Assembly: GCF_036182465.1 (NCBI RefSeq)
Contig: NZ_CP108081.1
Location: 10,850,001 to 10,914,000 of the forward strand
DNA from: Streptomyces sp. NBC_00258
GTDB lineage: Bacteria; Actinomycetota; Actinomycetes; Streptomycetales; Streptomycetaceae
Reading direction: 5' to 3'
Length of the DNA: 64,000 bases
This document shows positions 34,410 to 42,013 of the stretch, in pieces (positions within the stretch are counted from its first letter, which is position 1; each line of letters begins with the position of its first letter). The translations under genes and the position numbers were made by a program. A model generated the notes under the pieces. It had not been told where the DNA came from. It ran no database searches and saw only the letters and a list, made by a program, of their open reading frames with translations.

Positions 34410-36460
34410 GGTGTGGGTGACCCTCCGGTTGGCGGTGAGGACGGTCGCAGGACGGTCAGTACGTGCGCGGGCCGGTGCCCGGGCTCAAGGCGTACGTAGT
34501 TGGTCCTGCCCCAGTGGTAGGTCTCGCCGGTGAGCTCGTCGCGCACCGGCATCGACTCGTGCCAGTCGAGGCCGAGTCGTGGCATGTCCAACGAGACCGT
34601 GGCCTCCTGGGTGTGGTGAGGGTCGAGGTTCACGACCACCAGAACCGTGTTCGATCCGCTGCGTTTCGAGTACGCGATCACCGCATCGTTGTCGGTGTCG
34701 TGGAAGTGGAGATTCCTGAGCCGGCGCAGTGCGCCGTGCTGCCGTCTGATCCGGTTCAGGGAACCGATGAGAGGCGCGATGGAGCGTCCGTCACGCTCGG
34801 CCGACTCCCAGTCCCGGGGCCGCAGCTGGTATTTCTCCGAGTCGAGATAGTCCTCACCACCCGCCCTGAACGGAGTGTTCTCGCACAACTCGTACCCGGC
34901 GTACATTCCCCAGGCCGGCGAAAGGGTCGCCGCCAGAACGGCCCGTACTTCGAAAGCCGGTCGGCCGCCGTGCTGGAGATACCCGGGCAGGATGTCGGGC
35001 GTGTTCACGAAGAAGTTGGGACGCATGTACGCGGCGACGTCGTCACTGGAGAGTTGGGTGAGGTATTCGGTCAGTTCGGCCTTGGTGTTGCGCCAGGTGA
35101 AGTACGTGTACGACTGCTGGAAGCCGACGCGTGCCAGGGAATGCATGATCTCCGGGCGGGTGAACGCCTCGGCCAGGAAGATGACATCGGGGTCGGTACG
35201 GTTGATGTCCTCGATCACCTGCTCCCAGAACAGCACGGGCTTTGTGTGCGGATTGTCCACGCGGAAGATCCGTACACCATGGCTCATCCAGAACCGCAGA
35301 ATCCGCCCCGTCTCGGCGACCAGGCCCGGCATGTCCTTGTCGAAGGCGATCGGATAGATGTCCTGGTACTTCTTCGGCGGGTTCTCCGCGTACGCGATCG
35401 TGCCGTCCGAGCGATGGTGGAACCACTCCGGGTGCTTCTCCACCCACGGGTGGTCCGGTGAACACTGGAGTGCGAAGTCCAGGGCGACTTCGAGATCCAG
35501 CTCCGCCGCGGTACGCACGAAAGCGTCGAAGTCGTCGATCGTGCCGAGGTCGGGGTGGACGGCGTCGTGCCCGCCCTCCGGTGACCCGATCGCCCAGGGG
35601 ACCCCGACATCCTGACGGCCTGCCGACAGGTTGTTGTTGGGGCCCTTGCGGAAGGTCGTCCCGATGGGGTGGATCGGTGGCAGGTACACCACGTCGAAGC
35701 CCATCTCCGCGATCGCCGGCAGCCGCCGCGCGGCGGTCCGGAAGGTGCCGGTGACCGGCGGCCTGCCGGGCTCCACCACCGCGCCCTCCGAGCGCGGGAA
35801 GAACTCGTACCAGGAGCCGTACAACGCCCGCTCCCGCTCCACCAGCAAGGGCATCGGAACCGATCGGGAGACCCGCTCCCGCAGGGGGTGGTCGGCCAGT
35901 GCCGCGTCCACGTCCGGGGTAAGTGCGGCGGCGAGGCGGGCGATCGGCGGCCGGGACTCGTCGCGCAGAGCGTCGACAGCGGTCAGTACCGCCGCTCGCC
36001 CGGCCTCGTGCGGGACCCCGGAGGCGGCCCGCTCGTACAGTTCGGCGCCCTCCTCCAGGACCAGCCCGACATCGATTCCCGCCGGGATCTTGATGCCGGC
36101 GGCCCGGCGCCAGGTGGCCACGGGGTCGGACCAGGCCTCCACCCAGTACACCCAGTCGCCCACCGTCGTGGGGGTGACGTCGGCGCCCCAGCGGTCGGTG
36201 CCGGGGGCCAGTTCGCGCATCGGGGTCCAGGGGCCCGTACGGCCCTGCGGATCGCGCAGAACGACGTTCGCGGCGACCGCGTCGTGACCCTCGCCGAAGA
36301 CGGTGGCGGTGACCTGGAAGGTCTCGCCCGGGATCGCCTTCGCCGGGCGGGTGCCGCGGTCGACGGCCGGTCGCACATCCACCACAGGGACGCGGCCGAT
36401 CGGGGCGATGGGCACGCGGCCAACAGGGGGGACACGGCCGTCGGCCGGGTTGTCGGTCAT
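34406..36460 (-). CDS. glgE: Alpha-1,4-glucan:maltose-1-phosphate maltosyltransferase GlgE
   Basis: A 684-residue GH13_3 enzyme that elongates alpha-glucan with maltose-1-phosphate. An N-terminal beta domain (VVDVRPAVDRGTRPAKAIPG) and a helical insertion lead to the barrel with PPIHPIGTTFRKGPNN. The nucleophile is D402 in RVDNPHTKP and the acid/base E431 in LAEAFTRP; their spacing of 29 equals that of S. coelicolor GlgE1 (D394, E423). ATG 36460 is chosen because GGAGG lies about 8 nt upstream. The gene heads the operon glgE-treS-mak-glgB. The first residues form a short GRVP-containing repeat likely to be disordered. Confidence 0.96.
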   Translation of the reverse strand: MTDNPADGRVPPVGRVPIAPIGRVPVVDVRPAVDRGTRPAKAIPGETFQVTATVFGEGHDAVAANVVLRDPQGRTGPWTPMRELAPGTDRWGADVTPTTVGDWVYWVEAWSDPVATWRRAAGIKIPAGIDVGLVLEEGAELYERAASGVPHEAGRAAVLTAVDALRDESRPPIARLAAALTPDVDAALADHPLRERVSRSVPMPLLVERERALYGSWYEFFPRSEGAVVEPGRPPVTGTFRTAARRLPAIAEMGFDVVYLPPIHPIGTTFRKGPNNNLSAGRQDVGVPWAIGSPEGGHDAVHPDLGTIDDFDAFVRTAAELDLEVALDFALQCSPDHPWVEKHPEWFHHRSDGTIAYAENPPKKYQDIYPIAFDKDMPGLVAETGRILRFWMSHGVRIFRVDNPHTKPVLFWEQVIEDINRTDPDVIFLAEAFTRPEIMHSLARVGFQQSYTYFTWRNTKAELTEYLTQLSSDDVAAYMRPNFFVNTPDILPGYLQHGGRPAFEVRAVLAATLSPAWGMYAGYELCENTPFRAGGEDYLDSEKYQLRPRDWESAERDGRSIAPLIGSLNRIRRQHGALRRLRNLHFHDTDNDAVIAYSKRSGSNTVLVVVNLDPHHTQEATVSLDMPRLGLDWHESMPVRDELTGETYHWGRTNYVRLEPGHRPAHVLTVLRPSSPPTGGSPTP

Positions 36461-36510
36461 GGATCTCACCTCCGTCGTCTTCTGCGCTTTCTTCGCTGTG
36501 CTGCGTCTTC

Positions 36511-36537
36511 GTGGTTCTCGTGGTTCTCGTCGTTCTC
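36511..36537 (-). repeat. Three 9-bp tandem units in the glgE leader
   Basis: GTGGTTCTC, GTGGTTCTC and GTCGTTCTC lie head to tail, giving GA-rich GAGAACCAC units on the mRNA strand about 50 nt upstream of the glgE ATG. They sit in the 116-nt spacer between the DUF5133 gene and glgE and may be a leader element or simple slippage. Confidence 0.5.
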
Positions 36538-36576
36538 GCGCCCGGTCCGTGCCGGGCTGCGTTGTCGGAGGTCCCG

Positions 36577-36879
36577 TTACGCCACAGGGCTTGCCGCGAG
36601 ACCGTCGGACCGACCGGACCTGCCGGAGCGCCTGCCGTCGGCCGGGCCGCTTTTGGCCCGGTCCCGGCGCCGGGCGCCCGGCCCGACCGCCAGATAACGC
36701 TCGGCGGCGTGTACGGCCTCCCGCGCGCAGCGTTTCCCCATCAGCACGCACAGCGTGTAGCCCGTGTCCTCGAAATTGCCCCGTGCCGCACGGTCGGCGG
36801 GGGCCGCGAGCATCATGCGTTCCCAGGCTCGGTACAACTCCAGATGCCTGGCGACCTCGGCTTTGGCAGGCAGCAGCAT
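36577..36879 (-). CDS. DUF5133 family small protein
   Basis: A 100-residue protein typical of a Streptomyces-restricted family. The recognisable core is AEVARHLELYRAWERMM, then NFEDTGYTLCVLMGKRCARE and AVHAAERYL. The last 30 residues are a basic, disordered Arg-Gly-Ser tail. ATG 36879 is chosen at the start of the conserved part, with AAGG about 10 nt upstream; an in-frame reading to 37011 would enter the divergent promoter region. It precedes glgE by 116 nt on the same strand. No function is known for the family. Confidence 0.75.
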   Translation of the reverse strand: MLLPAKAEVARHLELYRAWERMMLAAPADRAARGNFEDTGYTLCVLMGKRCAREAVHAAERYLAVGPGARRRDRAKSGPADGRRSGRSGRSDGLAASPVA

Positions 36880-37183
36880 TTCACTGGTCACCTTCCACTC
36901 CCTCGAATGCGCACAGTTCGCCCGGATCGTGCGTGAAGCCCGTGCGCGGAGAGGCATCGACCGACTACAGCGGCCGACGCCCTCACCCATGGTGCACGCG
37001 GTGACACCCAACGTCCTGTTGTCGCTTCAACTACATCGGGCGCGCTCTCGTGTTGCACGAATGGAGTACGGCTCCCACTCTGGGAGCTGACTCAGGAGCG
37101 ATCACTGCTCACGCTTCGTGTTCGGGGCTCGGCCCGCAGGGGCGAGGAGGAGCAAGAGCTTCGCCGGTGAGGAGCCAACGACG
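36880..37183. other. 304-bp divergent intergenic region
   Basis: This lies between the leftward DUF5133-glgE direction and the rightward HATPase-like gene and must hold both promoters. An inverted pair around GAGCGATCACTGCTC (37095-37109) is the only symmetric element I note. No tRNA or small RNA is recognisable. Confidence 0.4.
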
Positions 37184-37708
37184 ATGAAGACCGTAGTGCC
37201 CTGCTACTACCACCTCGACGTGGAAGTCAGTTCGGAGCGGGTCGACCAGGTCAGGCGCATTCTGGCCGCCCATCTCCGGTACTGGAACCTTGAGAACCTC
37301 GTCGAGCCCGTCTGCCACTGCGCCGATGTGCTGCTCCGCTCGATCGGGGAGCACGCGGCCGACAAGAACACCACCATCGAGATGTGGTGGAACGGCCAGC
37401 ACCTCATCACCGCCGTCGCCGACAACGACGGCGGATTCCACCCGGAGTCCGCCACACCCGGCTGCCTGGCCCGCATAGCCGCGCTGAGCGACGGATGGGG
37501 CTGTTGCGGCACGGGCACCGGCGGAAAGATCGTCTGGTTCTCGCGCCGGGCCCGCGCCATCGAGCGCGCGCCGCTGGTCCCGGCCGGTCCCGCGCCCAGT
37601 CTGCGGGAAGCCCGGCGGACGCCCCGCGAGATGCCCGTACCGGCGATGGCGTTCTCCACGCCCGTGGGGTCGTTCGAGGACGAGGTCGTCGCGGCGGCCT
37701 CCGGATAG
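37184..37708 (+). CDS. Histidine-kinase-like ATPase (RsbW-type), degenerate
   Basis: A 174-residue cytoplasmic protein. Residues 1-125 look like an anti-sigma-type HATPase_c domain: VRRILAAHLRYWNLENLVEP, a helix DVLLRSIGEHAADKNTTIEMWW in the N-box position, VADNDGGF (G1 box) and the late GCCGTGTGGKIVWFSRR (G2-like). The usual N-box asparagine is not evident, so ATP binding may be altered. A proline-rich tail follows. ATG 37184 follows GGTGAGGAG at about 8 nt. It diverges from the DUF5133/glgE genes, a placement shared with Streptomyces relatives of this cluster, but a regulatory link is unproven. Confidence 0.75.
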   Translation: MKTVVPCYYHLDVEVSSERVDQVRRILAAHLRYWNLENLVEPVCHCADVLLRSIGEHAADKNTTIEMWWNGQHLITAVADNDGGFHPESATPGCLARIAALSDGWGCCGTGTGGKIVWFSRRARAIERAPLVPAGPAPSLREARRTPREMPVPAMAFSTPVGSFEDEVVAAASG

Positions 37709-37724
37709 ATCCGGTCTCCGTGGA

Positions 37725-37776
37725 GAACGCCGCACCGGCCCGCAACCGCTCAGGCGGTCGCGGGCCGGTGGCGTTC
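37725..37776. terminator. Strong hairpin between convergent genes
   Basis: Three stacked perfect stems: GAACGCC/GGCGTTC (37725-37731, 37770-37776), ACCGGCCCGC/GCGGGCCGGT (37734-37743, 37760-37769) and ACCGC/GCGGT around a TCAG loop. It lies 17 nt after the HATPase-like gene and before the 3' end of the WD40 gene, so it should stop transcription in both directions. Confidence 0.8.
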
Positions 37777-37844
37777 CTCACCAGGGTTTCCCGAGAAGAG
37801 AGGGGAGCCCGGCGGTCCGCGCCCAGGTAAACCCGGCGGTCCGT

Positions 37845-40800
37845 CTAGGCCCTCGGGCAACTCTGTCTGTAGGCAACGTCCTGGACGTAGCGGTCCCAGT
37901 CGTCCCGCGACAGCCCGGTGCCCACGCGACGGCAGACAGTCCGCGCCGCACGGTCGGGCGAGATCTCGTACGTCTGCAAGGGGGCGTGGTCCCCGGCGGC
38001 GTAGAGCGTGCCGCCGTCGGGGCCGAAGGCCAGCGCGCGGACGGTGTCGCCCGGTGTGACGAGCGGGGATCCGATCCGTCGGCGGGAGGAGACGTCCCAG
38101 AGCTGGAGGGTGCCCTCGTCACCCGCGACGGCGAGCGTGCGGCCGTCGCGGGAGAAGGCCAGGGCCGACACGTACTGGTACGTGGTCGTGTCCGGGTCGG
38201 CGAGGACACCGAGCCGTCGGCCCAGTCGCCCGTCCCAGAGGACGACCCGGCCGGAGCCGTCACCGACGGCCAGATGATCACCGTCCGGGCTGAACGCCAG
38301 AGCGGTGGACTTGCCGGGGCTTCTGACGGACGGCAGCCGGGTGCCCGCGGGCATGCGGTAGGCCTGCCCGCGCTCGGTGACGAGCAGGTCGCCGTCGGGA
38401 CGCGAGGTCACCGCGCCCACGGAACCGGGGAGCGTGCCGACCGTGGTCCGGCGGCGCAGGTCCCAGACACGGGTGGTCTCGGGTACGGACCCGGGCACCG
38501 GGGAGAGGAGCAGCGACCGGTCGTCGGCGCCGAAGGCGATGTCCGACAGCACCTCGGTGCCGACTTGATCGGCGTCGAGGCTGGTGGTGACGCGCTGTCG
38601 CGGAATGTCGTAGAGAGACACCTTGGTCGTGGAGGGAGCCGACGCGAGGTTCACCACGCCGTAGGCGAGTTCTTTGCCGGTGGAATCGATGGCGAGCAGG
38701 GCATCGCAGCCTCCGAACGCCGCATCCTCCGACGGGGCTGGGCACGGCAGGGGCGGCGGCTGGGCCAGCAGCCGTCCCGTACGTCCGTCGAGCACGCGGA
38801 ACCGAAGATGTTTCCCGTCCTCGTCGACGCGGGCGACGGCAAGAGTCCGGCCGTCCGGGCCGAACTCGACGGCCAGGGCGGCGGACGGCTCCCAGCGGGC
38901 GTTCACCGCACTCCCCACGTTCAGCGTGTGGACGGACGGTCCCCATGAGCCCTCCGGACCGCCGAGGTACCGGACGATGCCGGCCTCGGTGTCCACCCGG
39001 ATCTCCTGGACGGTCTCGCCGGCCAACTGGTGGCGTACGACCGGGAAGTCGGGTGAGTCCATCCGCCAGACCAGGATCTCTTCGCCGTCCGACGCCACCA
39101 GGAACGCGCCGTCCGCGCTGAGTCGAGCGATCTTCAGGCCGGGGTACACGATCGCGGGAAGCTCCTTGCCCGACGAGACCTCCCACGCTCGGAATCCGGT
39201 GGTGTCGATCAGCCCCAGATACCGGCCGTCGGGCGTGAACTCGATCCGCTCCTTGACGCACTGCTCGATGGTCGCTCTGGGCAGCCAGGGCGCGGGCAGA
39301 CGGCGCTTCTCGGTGACGTCCCACAACTCGAAGCGCTCGCCCGGGACACACAGGGCCAGCAGACGGTCGTCCGCGCTGACCGCGGCGTCCGTGAAGGCGG
39401 GGTCGTCCGTCAGGGCCGTACCCCGGCCGTCCTTCCGCTGGCGGTGCATGTGTGCCGTGAGCCTCGCCCACTCCACCTGGGAGCCGGTCGCCCCGTCCAC
39501 CTTCGCGTTCGTGTCCCGCGTGATCTCCAGGAGCTTCCGCCGGGACCGGGCGTCCCAGAGCTGCACCCGGCGCTCGGATCCCTCGGCGTGGTGGACGAGG
39601 AGGCTGCGACCGCTCGGCCCCATCTCGACGCCGCCGTCGGCGACCGCCAGCGGTGTTCCGTCCCGGCTCCCCGTGGCGAGGTTCCGCAACGCCGCCCTTC
39701 CTCCGTCGAACTCGGGGATCCACGACGCGTCCGCCCGGATGAACCCCACGTCCTTCGCCGCCTCGCCGAGCCCCGGCCAGGTGGCCGTACGACGACGTGT
39801 CCCCACGTCCCACCGGGTCACCTGATCGGTGCCGACGCTGAGGAGCGTGCTGCCGTCGGCGCTGAGATGCCGCATGGTCTCGTCGGTGCCGTCGGGATCG
39901 GTGAACACGTCCTGGTTCCGCTGCGCGGCGGCGCCGAGCAGCGCGGAGCGTGTCTCGGGAAGGTCGGCGACGCGCCACGCGGCGAGGCTGAGCCGCATCG
40001 CCGTGACCGGGTCGGACAGGCGCAGACTCTCCGCGACCCCGACGAGCCGACGGGCCTCCGCCTCGATCCGCCGCCGCTCGCCGGACTGGTTCTGCTGCCA
40101 CGCGACGAGTGCCGCGACGAGGCTGAGCACCACCAGGACGGACAGGACGACCGTACGGGTCCTGCGGCCCCGCTGCTCACCCCGGCGGGCGTCGAGGCCC
40201 GCGTCGAGGAACTCCCGTTCCAGCGGGGTGAGATCGTCCGTGGCGCCGAACTGCTCCTCGGCGGTGGACAGTTGTACGCCCCGGTAGAGGGAGCCGGCGT
40301 CCCGGCCGAGGTCCTGCCAGGTGGTCGCTGCCTCGGTGAGCCGGTGCTGGGACCTGAGCCGCTCACGGTCCTCGTCGATCCAGGTACGCAGCCGGGGCCA
40401 TGCGGTGAGGACGGCCTCGTGGGCCAGATCGACGGTGTCCTCGTCGAGCGTGATGAGGCGGGCGCGGGCGAGTCGTTCGAGTACGACATCCGTGTCGGCG
40501 TCCGCGTGGACGCCCAGCGCGGTGAGTTCCGTGCGCCGAGTCGGACGGCGCGTGTCCCCGGTCCCCTGACCCGGGCTCACCAGGCGGAGCAGGATGCGAC
40601 GGGCGGTGTCGGCCTGTCGTCCGGTGAGGCTCTCGTAGAGGTCCTCGGCGGTGCGGGCGATCGCTCCGTGGATGCCTCCCGCGGCGTCGTACGCGGCCTC
40701 GCCGAGTGCTCTGCCGCGGCGTCTGCGCCAGGTTTCCAGCAGGGCGTGGGACATGAGGGGCAGGCCACCGGGCTCGTCCTGGATCTCGGCGACGATCCGT

Positions 40801-41684
40801 GAGGTCAGCGTCCGTTCGACGATCAGACCCCCGAGCGCGGCCGGTTTCACGATCGTCTCGCGCAGCTCTTCCGTGCTCATGGGAGCCACCAGGAGCGTCG
40901 CCTCCTGTGCGGCCTGCGCGAGCCGGCGGTACCGGGCGCAGTGGCCGTAGAAGTCGGCGCGGACCGCGACGACGACGCGGATGCCGTGATCGGGGCCGAC
41001 GGCGGTGAACAGCAGGTCGAGGAAGCCCTTTCGCTCGGCGGGATCGGCGCAGAGGGTGAAGAGTTCCTCGAACTGGTCCACCACGATGACGGTCCCGGAG
41101 CGGGTGGTGCGCGGATCCAGGACGTCGGCGTGGGTGCGCGCCGGGTGCGGTCCCGGGGTGAGGATCCGGATCGTGGCGGGCCGGACACGCGGCGGGTCGG
41201 TCCGCTGGAGGCGGGGGATGAGACCCGCGCGCAGCAGCGAGGACTTGCCGCTGCCTGACGCGCCCGTCAGGACGACGAAGTCCTTGTCCCGGACCAGGCC
41301 GACGAGCTGGCCGACGAGGTGGTCCCGGCCGAAGAAGCGTTCGCTGTCGCTCGCTTCGAAGCGGGCCAGACCGGGGTAGGGAGCCTCCGCGTCGTCGTCG
41401 GCTGCGCGGCTCTCCTCTGCCGTGTCCTGGGCGGCCCGGTGCCACCGTCGTTCCCAGTCGTCGCGGTCGCCGCCGCAGGCCTCGACATAGGCGAGCGTCA
41501 CCGGCAGCGAGGCCAGCCGCTCCCCGGCCGCCGCGTGCGCGAGTGTGGCCGCCGAGTAGTGCGCCTGCCTGGCCATCGCGCGGTAGGTGATCCCGCCCGC
41601 CTCCCGGCGCAACTTCCGCAGCTCGTAGGCGAATTGCGCGACAGGCCCGTCGGCGGGGTCCAGCGGCCGCTCACGACGTCCCAT
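37845..41684 (-). CDS. HTH-nSTAND1 ATPase-WD40 repeat protein
   Basis: A 1279-residue multi-domain protein. Residues 15-75 form an XRE-like HTH (QFAYELRKLRREAGGITYRA, then SAATLAHAAAGE). Residues 101-480 are an nSTAND1 NTPase beginning PYPGLARFEASDSERFFGR, with Walker A GASGSGKSS (141-149) and Walker B VIVVDQFEELF (199-209). A single membrane helix TVVLSVLVVLSLVAALVAW (511-529) follows, then about 700 residues of WD40-like blades, seen as repeated LWDV/VWDL-type ends (VQLWDARSRR, FELWDVTEKRR, TRVWDLRRRT, LQLWDVSSRRR). STAND proteins oligomerise on sensing a ligand; here the HTH would face the cytoplasm and the propeller probably the outside. It is monocistronic between terminators. The signal and target are unknown. 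Confidence 0.9.
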   Translation of the reverse strand: MGRRERPLDPADGPVAQFAYELRKLRREAGGITYRAMARQAHYSAATLAHAAAGERLASLPVTLAYVEACGGDRDDWERRWHRAAQDTAEESRAADDDAEAPYPGLARFEASDSERFFGRDHLVGQLVGLVRDKDFVVLTGASGSGKSSLLRAGLIPRLQRTDPPRVRPATIRILTPGPHPARTHADVLDPRTTRSGTVIVVDQFEELFTLCADPAERKGFLDLLFTAVGPDHGIRVVVAVRADFYGHCARYRRLAQAAQEATLLVAPMSTEELRETIVKPAALGGLIVERTLTSRIVAEIQDEPGGLPLMSHALLETWRRRRGRALGEAAYDAAGGIHGAIARTAEDLYESLTGRQADTARRILLRLVSPGQGTGDTRRPTRRTELTALGVHADADTDVVLERLARARLITLDEDTVDLAHEAVLTAWPRLRTWIDEDRERLRSQHRLTEAATTWQDLGRDAGSLYRGVQLSTAEEQFGATDDLTPLEREFLDAGLDARRGEQRGRRTRTVVLSVLVVLSLVAALVAWQQNQSGERRRIEAEARRLVGVAESLRLSDPVTAMRLSLAAWRVADLPETRSALLGAAAQRNQDVFTDPDGTDETMRHLSADGSTLLSVGTDQVTRWDVGTRRRTATWPGLGEAAKDVGFIRADASWIPEFDGGRAALRNLATGSRDGTPLAVADGGVEMGPSGRSLLVHHAEGSERRVQLWDARSRRKLLEITRDTNAKVDGATGSQVEWARLTAHMHRQRKDGRGTALTDDPAFTDAAVSADDRLLALCVPGERFELWDVTEKRRLPAPWLPRATIEQCVKERIEFTPDGRYLGLIDTTGFRAWEVSSGKELPAIVYPGLKIARLSADGAFLVASDGEEILVWRMDSPDFPVVRHQLAGETVQEIRVDTEAGIVRYLGGPEGSWGPSVHTLNVGSAVNARWEPSAALAVEFGPDGRTLAVARVDEDGKHLRFRVLDGRTGRLLAQPPPLPCPAPSEDAAFGGCDALLAIDSTGKELAYGVVNLASAPSTTKVSLYDIPRQRVTTSLDADQVGTEVLSDIAFGADDRSLLLSPVPGSVPETTRVWDLRRRTTVGTLPGSVGAVTSRPDGDLLVTERGQAYRMPAGTRLPSVRSPGKSTALAFSPDGDHLAVGDGSGRVVLWDGRLGRRLGVLADPDTTTYQYVSALAFSRDGRTLAVAGDEGTLQLWDVSSRRRIGSPLVTPGDTVRALAFGPDGGTLYAAGDHAPLQTYEISPDRAARTVCRRVGTGLSRDDWDRYVQDVAYRQSCPRA

Positions 41685-41952
41685 CGCATCCCCCGTCGCC
41701 GTGTGCACCCTTCGCCCCGCACGCTGCACGCTACGAATCTTGGCGGCGGTGGGGAAAGGGGCATGGCGAGAACGCATCACTCGCGCCGCGAAATTGTCTG
41801 AAGTGGCGACAGGGGACTGCCGGACAATGCCCTGACCGTGAAGGCTGAGGTCATGGCGGGCCGGTGCGAACCACGTGGACGTACGGGGGAGCACGGGGGA
41901 GCGTTCCACGATGCCGGCCCGCCGACGCCGGACGGGGGACAGTGCCGGGCGA
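41685..41952. other. Upstream region of the nSTAND-WD40 gene
   Basis: About 270 bp between the WD40 gene start and the terminator of the preceding GH106-like gene. It must contain the WD40 promoter, but I see no clear -35/-10 pair, operator or RNA gene. Confidence 0.35.
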
Positions 41953-42004
41953 GTGGGGTCCCGGGAGGCCGGGTCGGGGGAACTCCGGCCTCCCGGGACC
42001 CCAC
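41953..42004 (-). terminator. 20-bp perfect-stem terminator after the GH106-like gene
   Basis: Arms 41953-41972 and 41985-42004 are exact reverse complements (core GTCCCGGGAGGCC) with a 12-nt loop. The hairpin starts 9 nt past the stop codon of the GH106-like gene, in the right place to end its transcript. Confidence 0.88.
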
Positions 42005-42013
42005 AGCGAGGGC

